Source: Terriglobia bacterium
GTDB lineage: Bacteria > Acidobacteriota > Terriglobia > Terriglobales > Acidobacteriaceae
NCBI GenBank assembly: GCA_020073465.1
Contig: JAIQFC010000014.1
Location: 90,611-154,610 of the forward strand
Direction: 5' to 3'
DNA: 64,000 nt
A program made the translations under genes and the position numbers. The notes beneath the pieces are model-generated. The model ran no database searches, was not told the origin of the DNA, and worked only from the letters and a program-made list of their open reading frames with translations. This document shows, in pieces, positions 53,354 through 61,146 of the stretch (its first letter is position 1; each line of letters begins with the position of its first letter).

Positions 53354-54412
53354 ATTCAAACTTACAACCTCTGTTTCCTCGGCTTCGGAAACGTAAACCG
53401 CACGCTCGCGCGATTGCTGGAAGACCGCGCGCAGGAACTGCGTGAGCGCTATGGGATTTCCTGGCGCATCACCGGAGTCGCCTCGCGACGACTGGGCTGG
53501 ATTGCGGATTCTTCCGGCTTAGACGTGACCGGATTATGTGGCGCGGGCGCCCCCGCCCGCGAAGAGCCGGGGATCGAATCGAATGCCGGCGGTGGCCACC
53601 GTGTCACGCACAACGTCCGCGACTGGCTGGTCGCCGCCAAAGCTGACGTTCTCTTCGAAGCCACTTCTCTCAACGTGCAGAACGGCCAACCCGCCGTCGA
53701 CCACATCCGCGCCGCACTCGAGCACGGAGCCCACGCCATCACCGCCAACAAAGGCCCCATCGTCCACGCCTACCGCGAACTGCGCGACCTGGCCTCGGCC
53801 CACGGCAAGCGATTCCTCTTTGAATCGACCGTGATGGATGGCGTCCCCATCTTCTCTTTATTTGATCAACTGCCCGCGATCCATCTGCAGGGATTCCACG
53901 GCATCCTGAATTCCACCACCAACGTGATCCTCGGTGAAATGGAAAACGGTCTCAGCTTCGACGCCGCGCTGAAGAAAGCGCAGGAACTCGGCGTCGCTGA
54001 GACCGACGCCACGCACGACATCGACGGCTGGGATGCGGCAGTAAAGACGGCGGCGCTGATTACGGTGTTGATGGATGTCCCCGTGCTGTTGGAAGAGATA
54101 GCGCGTGAAGGCATTCGCGATTTAACCACCGAGGCTGTGCGCAACGTGCGAAGGGATGGCTGGCCTTACAAGCTCGTCTGCCGGGCGCAGCGGGAAGGGA
54201 ACGGCGTGAAGGCGAGTGTTAGGCCGGAAAAGGTGTTGGCCAGCTCACCAATGGGAAAAATTTCGGGAACGTCATCCTATGTCTATTTCGAGACCGACAT
54301 TTTTCCTGGGTTGGCAATCACGGAGGAGAATCCCGGCCTGTACGCGACGGCGTACGGTCTGCTGGCGGATTTCGTGAGAGTTTGCGACCGAGTAATCCGC
54401 GCCGCAAGATAG
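53354..54412 (+). CDS. homoserine-dehydrogenase-like oxidoreductase, probable ATT start
   Basis: 352 residues if translation begins at the ATT at 53354, eight bases after GAGG. The first standard start (TTG 53414) would remove the Rossmann motif 'FLGFGNVNRTLARLL', so it is unlikely. Catalytic-domain blocks are present: 'AITANKGPIVHAYRELRDLA', 'FLFESTVMDGVPIFSLF', 'GILNSTTNVILGEMENG', 'ETDATHDIDGWDAAVKTAAL'. There is no ACT domain. A REP palindrome adds about ten codons within the N-terminal domain. Substrate identity is open, because homoserine-dehydrogenase paralogs of this form act on various beta-hydroxy or semialdehyde compounds. Confidence 0.8.
   Translation: MQTYNLCFLGFGNVNRTLARLLEDRAQELRERYGISWRITGVASRRLGWIADSSGLDVTGLCGAGAPAREEPGIESNAGGGHRVTHNVRDWLVAAKADVLFEATSLNVQNGQPAVDHIRAALEHGAHAITANKGPIVHAYRELRDLASAHGKRFLFESTVMDGVPIFSLFDQLPAIHLQGFHGILNSTTNVILGEMENGLSFDAALKKAQELGVAETDATHDIDGWDAAVKTAALITVLMDVPVLLEEIAREGIRDLTTEAVRNVRRDGWPYKLVCRAQREGNGVKASVRPEKVLASSPMGKISGTSSYVYFETDIFPGLAITEENPGLYATAYGLLADFVRVCDRVIRAAR
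53534..53561. repeat. REP palindrome inside a coding sequence
   Basis: CGCGGGCG-cccc-CGCCCGCG, preceded by 'ttatgtgg', matches the intergenic palindrome at 47643-47663 on the opposite strand over about 22 bases. In the protein it encodes 'CGAGAPAREEPG', a Gly/Ala/Pro stretch with no counterpart expected in the fold. The insertion keeps the frame. Confidence 0.7.
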
Positions 54413-54422
54413 AATCGGGAAG

Positions 54423-54443
54423 GGCACGGCTTATAGCCGTGCC
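54423..54443. repeat. REP-like palindrome (GGCACGGCT family)
   Basis: GGCACGGCT-tat-AGCCGTGCC is flanked by 'aag' and 'gatcaggagacc', and nearly matches the palindrome at 40895-40915 including its flank ('aag' and 'gatcggagcaac'). It lies directly after the homoserine-dehydrogenase-like gene. Confidence 0.7.
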
Positions 54444-54494
54444 GATCAGGAGACCAGATTGATTGTGGCTTTTTAGCCGCTGAGGGCCCCAAAC

Positions 54495-54818
54495 CTACAT
54501 CCCTCGAACAACCGCATAGGTGCAGACATCAACGAACAAAGCTACTCCAGAGCTAATAACCAACCTGCCCCAGACGGACCTGTCCGGATCGCTTACAACC
54601 CATGTTATGAGTCCGACGGCCAGCGCCTCAAGAGACGCCGCAATCCAGAGAGAACGCAAGGCCCTTCTTCCTAGTTCGGCGAGATCCGCTTCGCGGCCAC
54701 TGACGCCGAAGAGATCCCCATACGCAATCCCCTGCCCGACATAGCTCACCCACGCCAACGCGGCGACAATTAACAGCATCGCGGAAAAAACGACGAGAAT
54801 GATTCTCCTGCCCTTCAT
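54495..54818 (-). CDS. small membrane protein of unknown function
   Basis: 107 residues from the ATG at 54818. Helices are predicted at 'IILVVFSAMLLIVAALAWVS', 'LWIAASLEALAVGLITWVV' and 'LVISSGVALFVDVCTYAVV'. I do not recognise the family. It is convergent with the preceding gene and divergent from the aminotransferase gene. Confidence 0.55.
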   Translation of the reverse strand: MKGRRIILVVFSAMLLIVAALAWVSYVGQGIAYGDLFGVSGREADLAELGRRALRSLWIAASLEALAVGLITWVVSDPDRSVWGRLVISSGVALFVDVCTYAVVRGM

Positions 54819-54901
54819 CTCATCACCGTCGAGCCAGATTATTGCATCAACCGCCCGACGAATCCACAAAACGTGCGTGGCCGTGGTTAAATTGAAATGC
54901 C

Positions 54902-56170
54902 ATGTCCACGACCGAAGCCGCCCCCGCCCTCGACCTCACCTACGTCCGCTCCCAGTTCCCCTCTCTCTCCCAAACCGTCAACGGCCATCCCGCCGCATTC
55001 CTCGACGGCCCCGGCGGCACCCAAGTCCCGCAGCGCGTCATCGACGCCATGTCGGCCTACCTGCGCCGCGACAACGCCAACACCGGAGGAGCCTACGCCA
55101 CCAGCCGCCACACCGACGCCATGATCGCCGAAGCGCGCGCAGCCATGGCCGACTTCCTCCACTGCAGCGCCGACGAAGTTGCTTTCGGTCCGAACATGAC
55201 GACGCTGACGTTCGCCATCTCGCGCGCGATCGGCCGCGACCTGAAGCCCGGCGATGAAATCGTAGTCACGCGCCTCGATCACGATGCCAACGTCTCTCCC
55301 TGGCTGGCGATGGCGGAAGACCGAGGCATCACTGTCCGATGGGCCGAGATCAACGAAAATGACTGCACCCTCGACATGGCCGACTTCGCCGCGAAGATCA
55401 ACAAGAACACCAAGCTCGTCGCCGCCGGATACGCCTCGAACGCCGTCGGCACCATCAATCCCGTGAAGGAGATCGTCCGCCTCGCACATGCCGCCGGAGC
55501 CCTCGCCTACATCGACGCTGTGCACTACGGCCCCCACGGCCTGATCGACGTGGCCGCGCTCGATTGCGATTTCCTGGCCTGCTCCACCTACAAGTTTTTC
55601 GGGCCCCACATGGGCGTGCTCTTCGGCAAGCGCGAGCATCTGAGGGGATTTCGCCCGTACAAGGTCCGCCCCCTCACCGACGCGATTCCCTATCGCTGGG
55701 AGTGGGGCACGCTCAACCATGAATGCATCGCCGGGATCGGCGCCTGCGTCGAATATCTCGCCGATCTTGGTCGCCATACGCGTCCCGAAGCCACGACTCG
55801 CCGAGCCGCAATCGAAGCCGCGTATGAGGCCATCCACGAGCACGAGCGCGAATTGCTCAAGCGGATCATCTCCGGCCTGCTCAAGATCCCGCACCTCAAG
55901 TTGTACGGGATCGCCGACCCCGCCCGCTTTGATCAGCGCTGCGCCACGCTCGCGCTGAGAATTGACGGCCACACTCCCCTCGAACTCGCCACCCAGCTCG
56001 GCGACCGCGGCTTCTTCACCTGGGACGGAAACTACTACGCGCTGAATCTCACCGAGCAGCTCGACGTGGAAAAATCCGGCGGCTTCCTGCGCATCGGACT
56101 TGTACACTACAACACAGTGGACGAAGTCGACCGCCTGCTGGCGGCGCTGCGAGAAATTGTTCGAGCGTAG
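54902..56170 (+). CDS. class V aminotransferase, cysteine-desulfurase-like
   Basis: 422 residues. The PLP-binding Lys lies in 'LACSTYKFFGPHMGVLFGKR', with 'AYIDAVHYGPHGLIDV' (Asp and His at the cofactor) and 'LDGPGGTQVPQRVIDAM' at the N-terminus. Members are annotated as cysteine desulfurase-like proteins. The catalytic-Cys loop of SufS or IscS is not evident, so an aminotransferase or lyase role on another amino acid is equally possible. A second ATG is not needed; the start at 54902 fits the family N-terminus. Confidence 0.85.
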   Translation: MSTTEAAPALDLTYVRSQFPSLSQTVNGHPAAFLDGPGGTQVPQRVIDAMSAYLRRDNANTGGAYATSRHTDAMIAEARAAMADFLHCSADEVAFGPNMTTLTFAISRAIGRDLKPGDEIVVTRLDHDANVSPWLAMAEDRGITVRWAEINENDCTLDMADFAAKINKNTKLVAAGYASNAVGTINPVKEIVRLAHAAGALAYIDAVHYGPHGLIDVAALDCDFLACSTYKFFGPHMGVLFGKREHLRGFRPYKVRPLTDAIPYRWEWGTLNHECIAGIGACVEYLADLGRHTRPEATTRRAAIEAAYEAIHEHERELLKRIISGLLKIPHLKLYGIADPARFDQRCATLALRIDGHTPLELATQLGDRGFFTWDGNYYALNLTEQLDVEKSGGFLRIGLVHYNTVDEVDRLLAALREIVRA

Positions 56171-56221
56171 TTCCTTCAAAGAGGTCCGCTCGAAGCCCGG
56201 CATTTCTCTTGGAAGGGGACG

Positions 56222-56674
56222 ATGGCTATGCGTATCCTGGCAATCGGAATCGTGCTTTTGGGGTTGAGTCTGTCCACGGCTTTGCAGGGTCAGGACGAAG
56301 GCGCGTCGACCGACCGAAGCCTGGTTCTGGCCCTGGAGAGCGCCTGGAATCAGGCGGAAATCCACCACGACGCCAACGCGGTGGCCGCCATCACAGCTGA
56401 CACCTTTATCAGCGTCGACCACCACGGGAAGCTGCTGAGCAAGTCCCAGTACCTGACCGACATGAAGGATCTTTCGTTCAAGTCGGAAGAGATTTCCAAC
56501 TCAGAGACGAGCGTATACCTCTATGGAGACGTCGCCATCGTCACTAGTGCCTATCGGACCAAGGGCACCGATGGCGGTAAGCCCTTCGTCCATCATGGGC
56601 GGTTTACCGATACCTGGGTAAAGCGAAATGGAAAGTGGCAGTGCGTGGCAGATCAGGAGACGCTGATCAACTAG
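56222..56674 (+). CDS. exported NTF2-like (DUF4440/SnoaL) protein
   Basis: 150 residues with a signal peptide ('ILAIGIVLLGLSLSTALQG'). The mature domain is the NTF2-like cone: 'ALESAWNQAEIHHDANAVAA', 'ITADTFISVDHHGKLLSKSQ', 'VAIVTSAYRTKG' and 'GRFTDTWVKRNGKWQCVADQ'. The family includes small-molecule binders and enzymes; the ligand is unknown. GGAAGGGG precedes the ATG. Confidence 0.85.
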   Translation: MAMRILAIGIVLLGLSLSTALQGQDEGASTDRSLVLALESAWNQAEIHHDANAVAAITADTFISVDHHGKLLSKSQYLTDMKDLSFKSEEISNSETSVYLYGDVAIVTSAYRTKGTDGGKPFVHHGRFTDTWVKRNGKWQCVADQETLIN

Positions 56675-56778
56675 CCGCCCGAAGAAAGACCAGCGAACGC
56701 ATGCGCTCCTGCAGAGCAAGGACGCGCATTCGCTCCAAACAACAACCGGAAGCAACGGCAGGGAACCGAGAACTGGCT

Positions 56779-57042
56779 CTACGGCCAGCGCTTCGCTGAA
56801 TCGTCCCAGCCCGCCGCTCGGACGGGTTGAGGAGCCGGAATAGTCGGGGTGGTCGGCACCGGAATCCGCGCCGGAGCCTGCGGTCCGCCCACCGCAGTAG
56901 CCAACGCCGGCTTCGCCATCTCGGCCATGGATTCTTTCTCTTCTGAAAGCAGGGGGGCAACCAGCCGTAGGGCTTCGACTTCCTTCTCCAGCCGGGTTAA
57001 CTCCATCTCTTTCTGCCGCAATACCTCATAGACGTTCTTCAT
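56779..57042 (-). CDS. small coiled-coil protein of unknown function
   Basis: 87 residues from the ATG at 57042. 'VYEVLRQKEMELTRLEKEVE' and 'ALRLVAPLLSEEKE' form a heptad-rich coiled coil, followed by a Pro/Ala/Thr-rich tail. No ribosome binding site is obvious; ATG 57063 is an alternative start. It is a likely homo-oligomeric or adaptor protein. I do not recognise a described family. Confidence 0.6.
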   Translation of the reverse strand: MKNVYEVLRQKEMELTRLEKEVEALRLVAPLLSEEKESMAEMAKPALATAVGGPQAPARIPVPTTPTIPAPQPVRAAGWDDSAKRWP

Positions 57043-57449
57043 AGACAGGGCACCTGTGCGCATTGTGTTGAGCAGTGGACGCTTTCTCCGAACTTTAGCA
57101 GAGTTGCCTGTGTTGTCAAGCGATTCCGGGCGCAAGAAGTGCTGCAGTTTGGGTTCCCTGGCCCTTCCAACGGGTCTGGCGTCATCCCAAGCCCAGCCGT
57201 TTTTCAGGCGAAGGGAAGAGCCTGCCTTGAGCGATGTCGAAGGGATCTGGCGCGTATCAGCATTAGCGCCCTGCCCGCCCCCCCGGGGCTTCATTTCCCT
57301 GACGAAAAATAATCGAAAATTCACAGCCCTTTAACCACCATTTGCCAATTCCCGACTACCCTGAGGGCAGTTGGCCAATCATCTCCGTGACCGCTAGAAT
57401 TGGTACTAGAAGACGAGTTGCCTCTGCCTCGCTCCGGAGGAACGTGCTC
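57043..57449. other. intergenic region with dispersed repeat
   Basis: Contains a copy (57219-57250) of the 'cctgcc.tgagcg..gtcgaagg' repeat also seen near 39672. No gene is supported. The region upstream of 57450 must hold the promoter of the PhoU-like gene. Confidence 0.5.
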
Positions 57450-58175
57450 ATGAGCACCGCCAGCATCAACACTCCGCTGCCCGAACCCGCCCACCACTAC
57501 CTGGTTCGCCGCACCGTCGAAGCCTGCCATCTCGCTAAGGATGCCGCCGCAGCCGCCGCCGAAGGGATTGCCACCGGCTCCGCCTCGCTGCTCAACTCCC
57601 TGCGCCAGCGCGAGCGCGAACTCGACACGCTCGACATGGAAATCGATGCCGGAGTCACTGCCGCCATCACCGAAGTCGGCCCCGCCGAAGCCCGCGAACT
57701 TCTCGCCTGCATGAAGTTCATGATCGGACTAGAACGCATCGGCGATCTCCTGCTCAGCTTCGCCAACAGCGCCCACGCCTCTGCCGGACGTCTCGATTCC
57801 GAGGACACGCGCGACCTCACCCAGATGGCCACCATCCTCGAAAAAATGCTCACCGACTGCGGCGATTCCTTCTCCACCCGCGATGTCGGCAAAGCCGTCG
57901 AAGTTCTCCGCGCCGACGCCGAAATGGACCGCCTCCGCAACCTTATCTTCCTCCGCCACATCGAGAATCCCGAAAACGTTGTGCGCCAGGCCAGCCTGCA
58001 AGTCATCTTCATGACCCAGTCTCTCGAGCGCGCCGGAGACCACGCCAAAAATCTCGCCGAAGAAGTCTGCCACTTCGTCAGCGGACACACCGTCCGCCAC
58101 GTCCTCCGCTCCTACGACAAGCCCGTCGAGCAAATGTTCATCGACTACATGCGCCGCCGCGACCCCCACCGCTAG
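57450..58175 (+). CDS. PhoU-domain protein
   Basis: 241 residues from the ATG at 57450, with CGGAGGA upstream. Two three-helix PhoU modules are visible: 'LNSLRQRERELDTLDMEIDA', 'ACMKFMIGLERIGDLLLSFA' and 'IFMTQSLERAGDHAKNLAEE'. The metal-binding E/D-x3-D pattern is present ('ERIGD', 'ERAGD'). PhoU proteins link phosphate transport to two-component control. No pst or pho gene is near, so the partner is unknown. The C-terminal 35 residues are basic ('YMRRRDPHR'). Confidence 0.85.
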   Translation: MSTASINTPLPEPAHHYLVRRTVEACHLAKDAAAAAAEGIATGSASLLNSLRQRERELDTLDMEIDAGVTAAITEVGPAEARELLACMKFMIGLERIGDLLLSFANSAHASAGRLDSEDTRDLTQMATILEKMLTDCGDSFSTRDVGKAVEVLRADAEMDRLRNLIFLRHIENPENVVRQASLQVIFMTQSLERAGDHAKNLAEEVCHFVSGHTVRHVLRSYDKPVEQMFIDYMRRRDPHR

Positions 58176-59298
58176 AACAGTTTGCGAATCTCCTTACGGG
58201 GAAACGATTCACACCACACCCCGCTTCTTGAAGTTCTCTCTCCTTTTTCCTTTAGGCTGCGGACCCCCGCTCTACCTTCAAGCTGAGTCACTCGAAATCT
58301 GGCTGTGCTGCGAAGGCAGAATCGCGCACGTCACGTCGCAATACACATCAGAATGTTATGTTCTTCATCGCACACCCCAGCCTATGTTGCAAGCGCGTCT
58401 CGCTGGAAACTTATGACACTTAGAAGTCCACTTCGCATGTCTGTATGCTGACTTATGACGTAGGCAAAGGTGAAGCAATCCTCGCGCTAACAGAATGGAG
58501 AGAGAAGCGCATGAAGAATAACATTGTGTGTAAGTTAGTTATGTTGACTGGTGGCGCATCCTCTCAAATGTGAAGTAAGGAAACCGAGGGCACCCCATCG
58601 GGACAAACACCGCTCCGGCCGCCCGCTCGGACGGGCGGTTCGGACCGCGCCCCGCGTGGCGAGTGAAATTGTCTTCCTGCGACAAATACTGCAAATCTAT
58701 GGCAATAGTGTGCACCTAATGTGCAGCTACATTGATAGTCGTTTCTGCACCCAGCCTGGTTCTACCTTAATTACAAAATTATGACAAATCTCATGGCCTG
58801 CGCGTGTTAGTGTTCCTCGCCGTCTGCAACCGGCTCTTCTCCCGGCCTCTGGCTCAAATTGGAGTACCGCAATCGGTTCTGTTCAATTCTGAAGAACGGA
58901 GAAGTCCGAAAAGCGAAAGGAGGCCGGTTGTCGCAGGGATCGAGCCGTCCGGGTCAAGCATCACGAAATCTGCGTCCTGATCCGCTAGCCGGCGAAGTGC
59001 TGCAAGATCGTTTTCTTCGATTGTTCGTTCTTGAATAATCTGTTGATGGGTGTCTTTACGGGGGGGGCCCTTGCATTTAACAGCCGCTCAGTCTTCCGTT
59101 CTTTCCTGCTGTGGCCGTGGATGCAGGAATAACTTCGTCCTCACCGGCCGTTCGGCGCGCGCCTTCTCGGCTCCATTGGCCGGGTCGTCCAATTCTCTCC
59201 ATCCAACAATGGCCGGCGCTGTTCACCAGCGCACGGCATCTTCCACTCACCGGTTCTTGGCCGAAAGTTTTTCCAGTTAGTCAACACAAGGGGGTATC
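58176..59298. other. 1.1-kb region without a supported gene
   Basis: A 20-codon frame at 58511-58573 begins ATG AAG AAT AAC with GGAG upstream, but it has no known family. A segment near 58578 ('gaaaccgagggcaccccatc') shares bases with the REP copy near 62972, and 'gcccgctcggacgggcgg' forms a hairpin near 58622. The A/T-rich stretches around 58700-58790 could hold promoters. Otherwise nothing is seen. Confidence 0.5.
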
Positions 59299-61146
59299 GT
59301 GAATAGAAGAAGAAGTCCCGCATTACTCTTGTTCTTGCTTCTCGCATCCGCGTTTGTCCCGCTCGCATCGGCGCAACAACAGGACGGTCCGGGCGCGGCT
59401 CCTTTCCGCGCGGCAATTGCTTTGGAACAGAAAGTGACTCCGAATGTGAGAGACTTCTTTTCCGGTGCGCTGCAGAACTTTCTGGCCACGGGGCATGCGC
59501 TCCTGGACCAGCCTTCCGCGGGACCCGATAGCGGCTTGAAACAGGGGTCGCAGACTCGCCTCCGTGCTGGTCGCTTTGCGAGTTTGAGTTCAGGCCGCCG
59601 CTCAGGCAGGCTTGATCGCGACAGGGATTCCCGAACCGTACAGATCTCCGATCCTGGCCGAGATTTTCAGTTCAGCCAAGTCGGAGGGTTCACCCAGAAC
59701 ACCTCCTCCAGCGCCTGGTGCGGTCACAACGTCGTCACTGGATTCTTTAGTAGCACCGGAGTTGTGGACACCCTGTTCGAGCCTGAAGCCAATGGTTTGC
59801 TCACCGGAGCTAGCTTTATCGGAACGGGCATTTCCCACAACGACGGCAAGTCCTTCGTTGACCGTGGATTTGTTCCTCCCGGCGACTTTCCGAACAGCCT
59901 GGTAGGCAATCCGGTTCTCGCCTGCTCCAGTGCGGATCGCTTTTATCTTGCGACGTCCTTCCAGACGGGTATCGTCGACCCCAACGATCCCTTCGCTTTC
60001 AGCCCCTTGTCAGGCATTGCCATAAGCCTCTCGAATGACGGTGGCCGCAGCTGGAATGCCCCGCTCCCCGCCATTCTTAAGGATGGATCATTTCACTTTC
60101 TTGACAAAGGCTGGCTTGCCGTTGATCCGCTCAACCGGAATCGCCTCTATGTCTCTTACACCGACTTTGACCTTGAAGGCTTAAGCGGGGACCTTTTTCC
60201 CGCCGCGCGCTGCCCGGGAAATTTCCGCACCGCCATCGAGATGGTCAGCTCCATGAATGGTGGCCAGACTTGGAGCACGCCCTCCATCGTCCACGAGGAT
60301 TGCATTCCAGACGGTGGCTCTGCGAGCCTGGCTACCGGCTCCCAAGTCGCCGTTGGGCACGACGGACAGGTCTACATCTCCTATGATGTCTTTCCCATCG
60401 GCAATGATGCGGGATCGCGTTCCGTTCGCTTGGCTTTCCGCCGGTCCTCGACCCGCGGGCAATCCTTTGCCGCCGAAACCACCGTGGACACAATCACGCT
60501 TTCGGCCAACGGGGGAGCTCGGTTTGACGATTTCAGTCTGGTCTTTAATGCGTTCCTCCAGGGATTCTTCCGGAACACTCCGTACCCATCCATGGCCGTG
60601 GATACTTCCAGAAACGGCCATGACACGATCTACATCGTCTGGTCAGACGGCCGCGACAATTCGACGGTTGAGCTTATCGCAACCGACGGGCTGTATCACT
60701 TCAGCGATATTTTGCTCAGCAGTTCGTCCGATGGCGGTACCACTTGGTCGAAATCCGCCCCTGTGAGCCCTACTCCCCCTGATTTTCGCGGCGCGGGCAG
60801 AGATCAATTCCAGCCCGGCATCGCCGTTGACCCGGATGGGAATATCGCGGTCTGCTACTACGACCGGCGCAATGATCCGGTAAACAACGCCGTCGACCGC
60901 TACTGTTCTCTCTCCAGGAACCATGGAAGGACGTTCCGGGACGTTCGCCAGACGGCAGCAAGCTGGATACCCACGAAGGCCACGGATTTTCTCCTCAGCG
61001 ATACCTTCTTGGGTGACTATGACGCGCTCGCAGCACATCTGGAGTCTCGCCGCGATGATGATTCCGGAACATTTTTCGACAGCTTCCAGGTAATTAAGAA
61101 CGTAGTTCCCAGTGTCCGTGGAAGGAGACTCGGCCGTGACCAATAA
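59299..61146 (+). CDS. exported BNR-repeat propeller protein (copy 1)
   Basis: 615 residues from a GTG at 59299 after AAGGGGG. A signal peptide ('SPALLLFLLLASAFVPLASA') precedes a pro-like region and a multi-bladed propeller. Asp-box and related motifs are 'SNDGGRSWNAPL', 'SMNGGQTWSTPS', 'SSDGGTTWSKSAPV' and 'SRNHGRTFRDVRQT'. 'FLDKGWLAVDPLNRNRLYVS' and 'AVCYYDRRNDPVNNAVDRYC' are conserved in the next gene. The sialidase fold is evident but its Arg triad is not. Copy 2 starts before this gene stops, so the pair is co-translated. Confidence 0.82.
   Translation: MNRRRSPALLLFLLLASAFVPLASAQQQDGPGAAPFRAAIALEQKVTPNVRDFFSGALQNFLATGHALLDQPSAGPDSGLKQGSQTRLRAGRFASLSSGRRSGRLDRDRDSRTVQISDPGRDFQFSQVGGFTQNTSSSAWCGHNVVTGFFSSTGVVDTLFEPEANGLLTGASFIGTGISHNDGKSFVDRGFVPPGDFPNSLVGNPVLACSSADRFYLATSFQTGIVDPNDPFAFSPLSGIAISLSNDGGRSWNAPLPAILKDGSFHFLDKGWLAVDPLNRNRLYVSYTDFDLEGLSGDLFPAARCPGNFRTAIEMVSSMNGGQTWSTPSIVHEDCIPDGGSASLATGSQVAVGHDGQVYISYDVFPIGNDAGSRSVRLAFRRSSTRGQSFAAETTVDTITLSANGGARFDDFSLVFNAFLQGFFRNTPYPSMAVDTSRNGHDTIYIVWSDGRDNSTVELIATDGLYHFSDILLSSSSDGGTTWSKSAPVSPTPPDFRGAGRDQFQPGIAVDPDGNIAVCYYDRRNDPVNNAVDRYCSLSRNHGRTFRDVRQTAASWIPTKATDFLLSDTFLGDYDALAAHLESRRDDDSGTFFDSFQVIKNVVPSVRGRRLGRDQ

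Noticed and set aside
54887..56425. A 512-codon open frame on the minus strand
   Set aside because: It is the shadow of the class V aminotransferase gene; codon bias of that gene leaves the opposite frame open.
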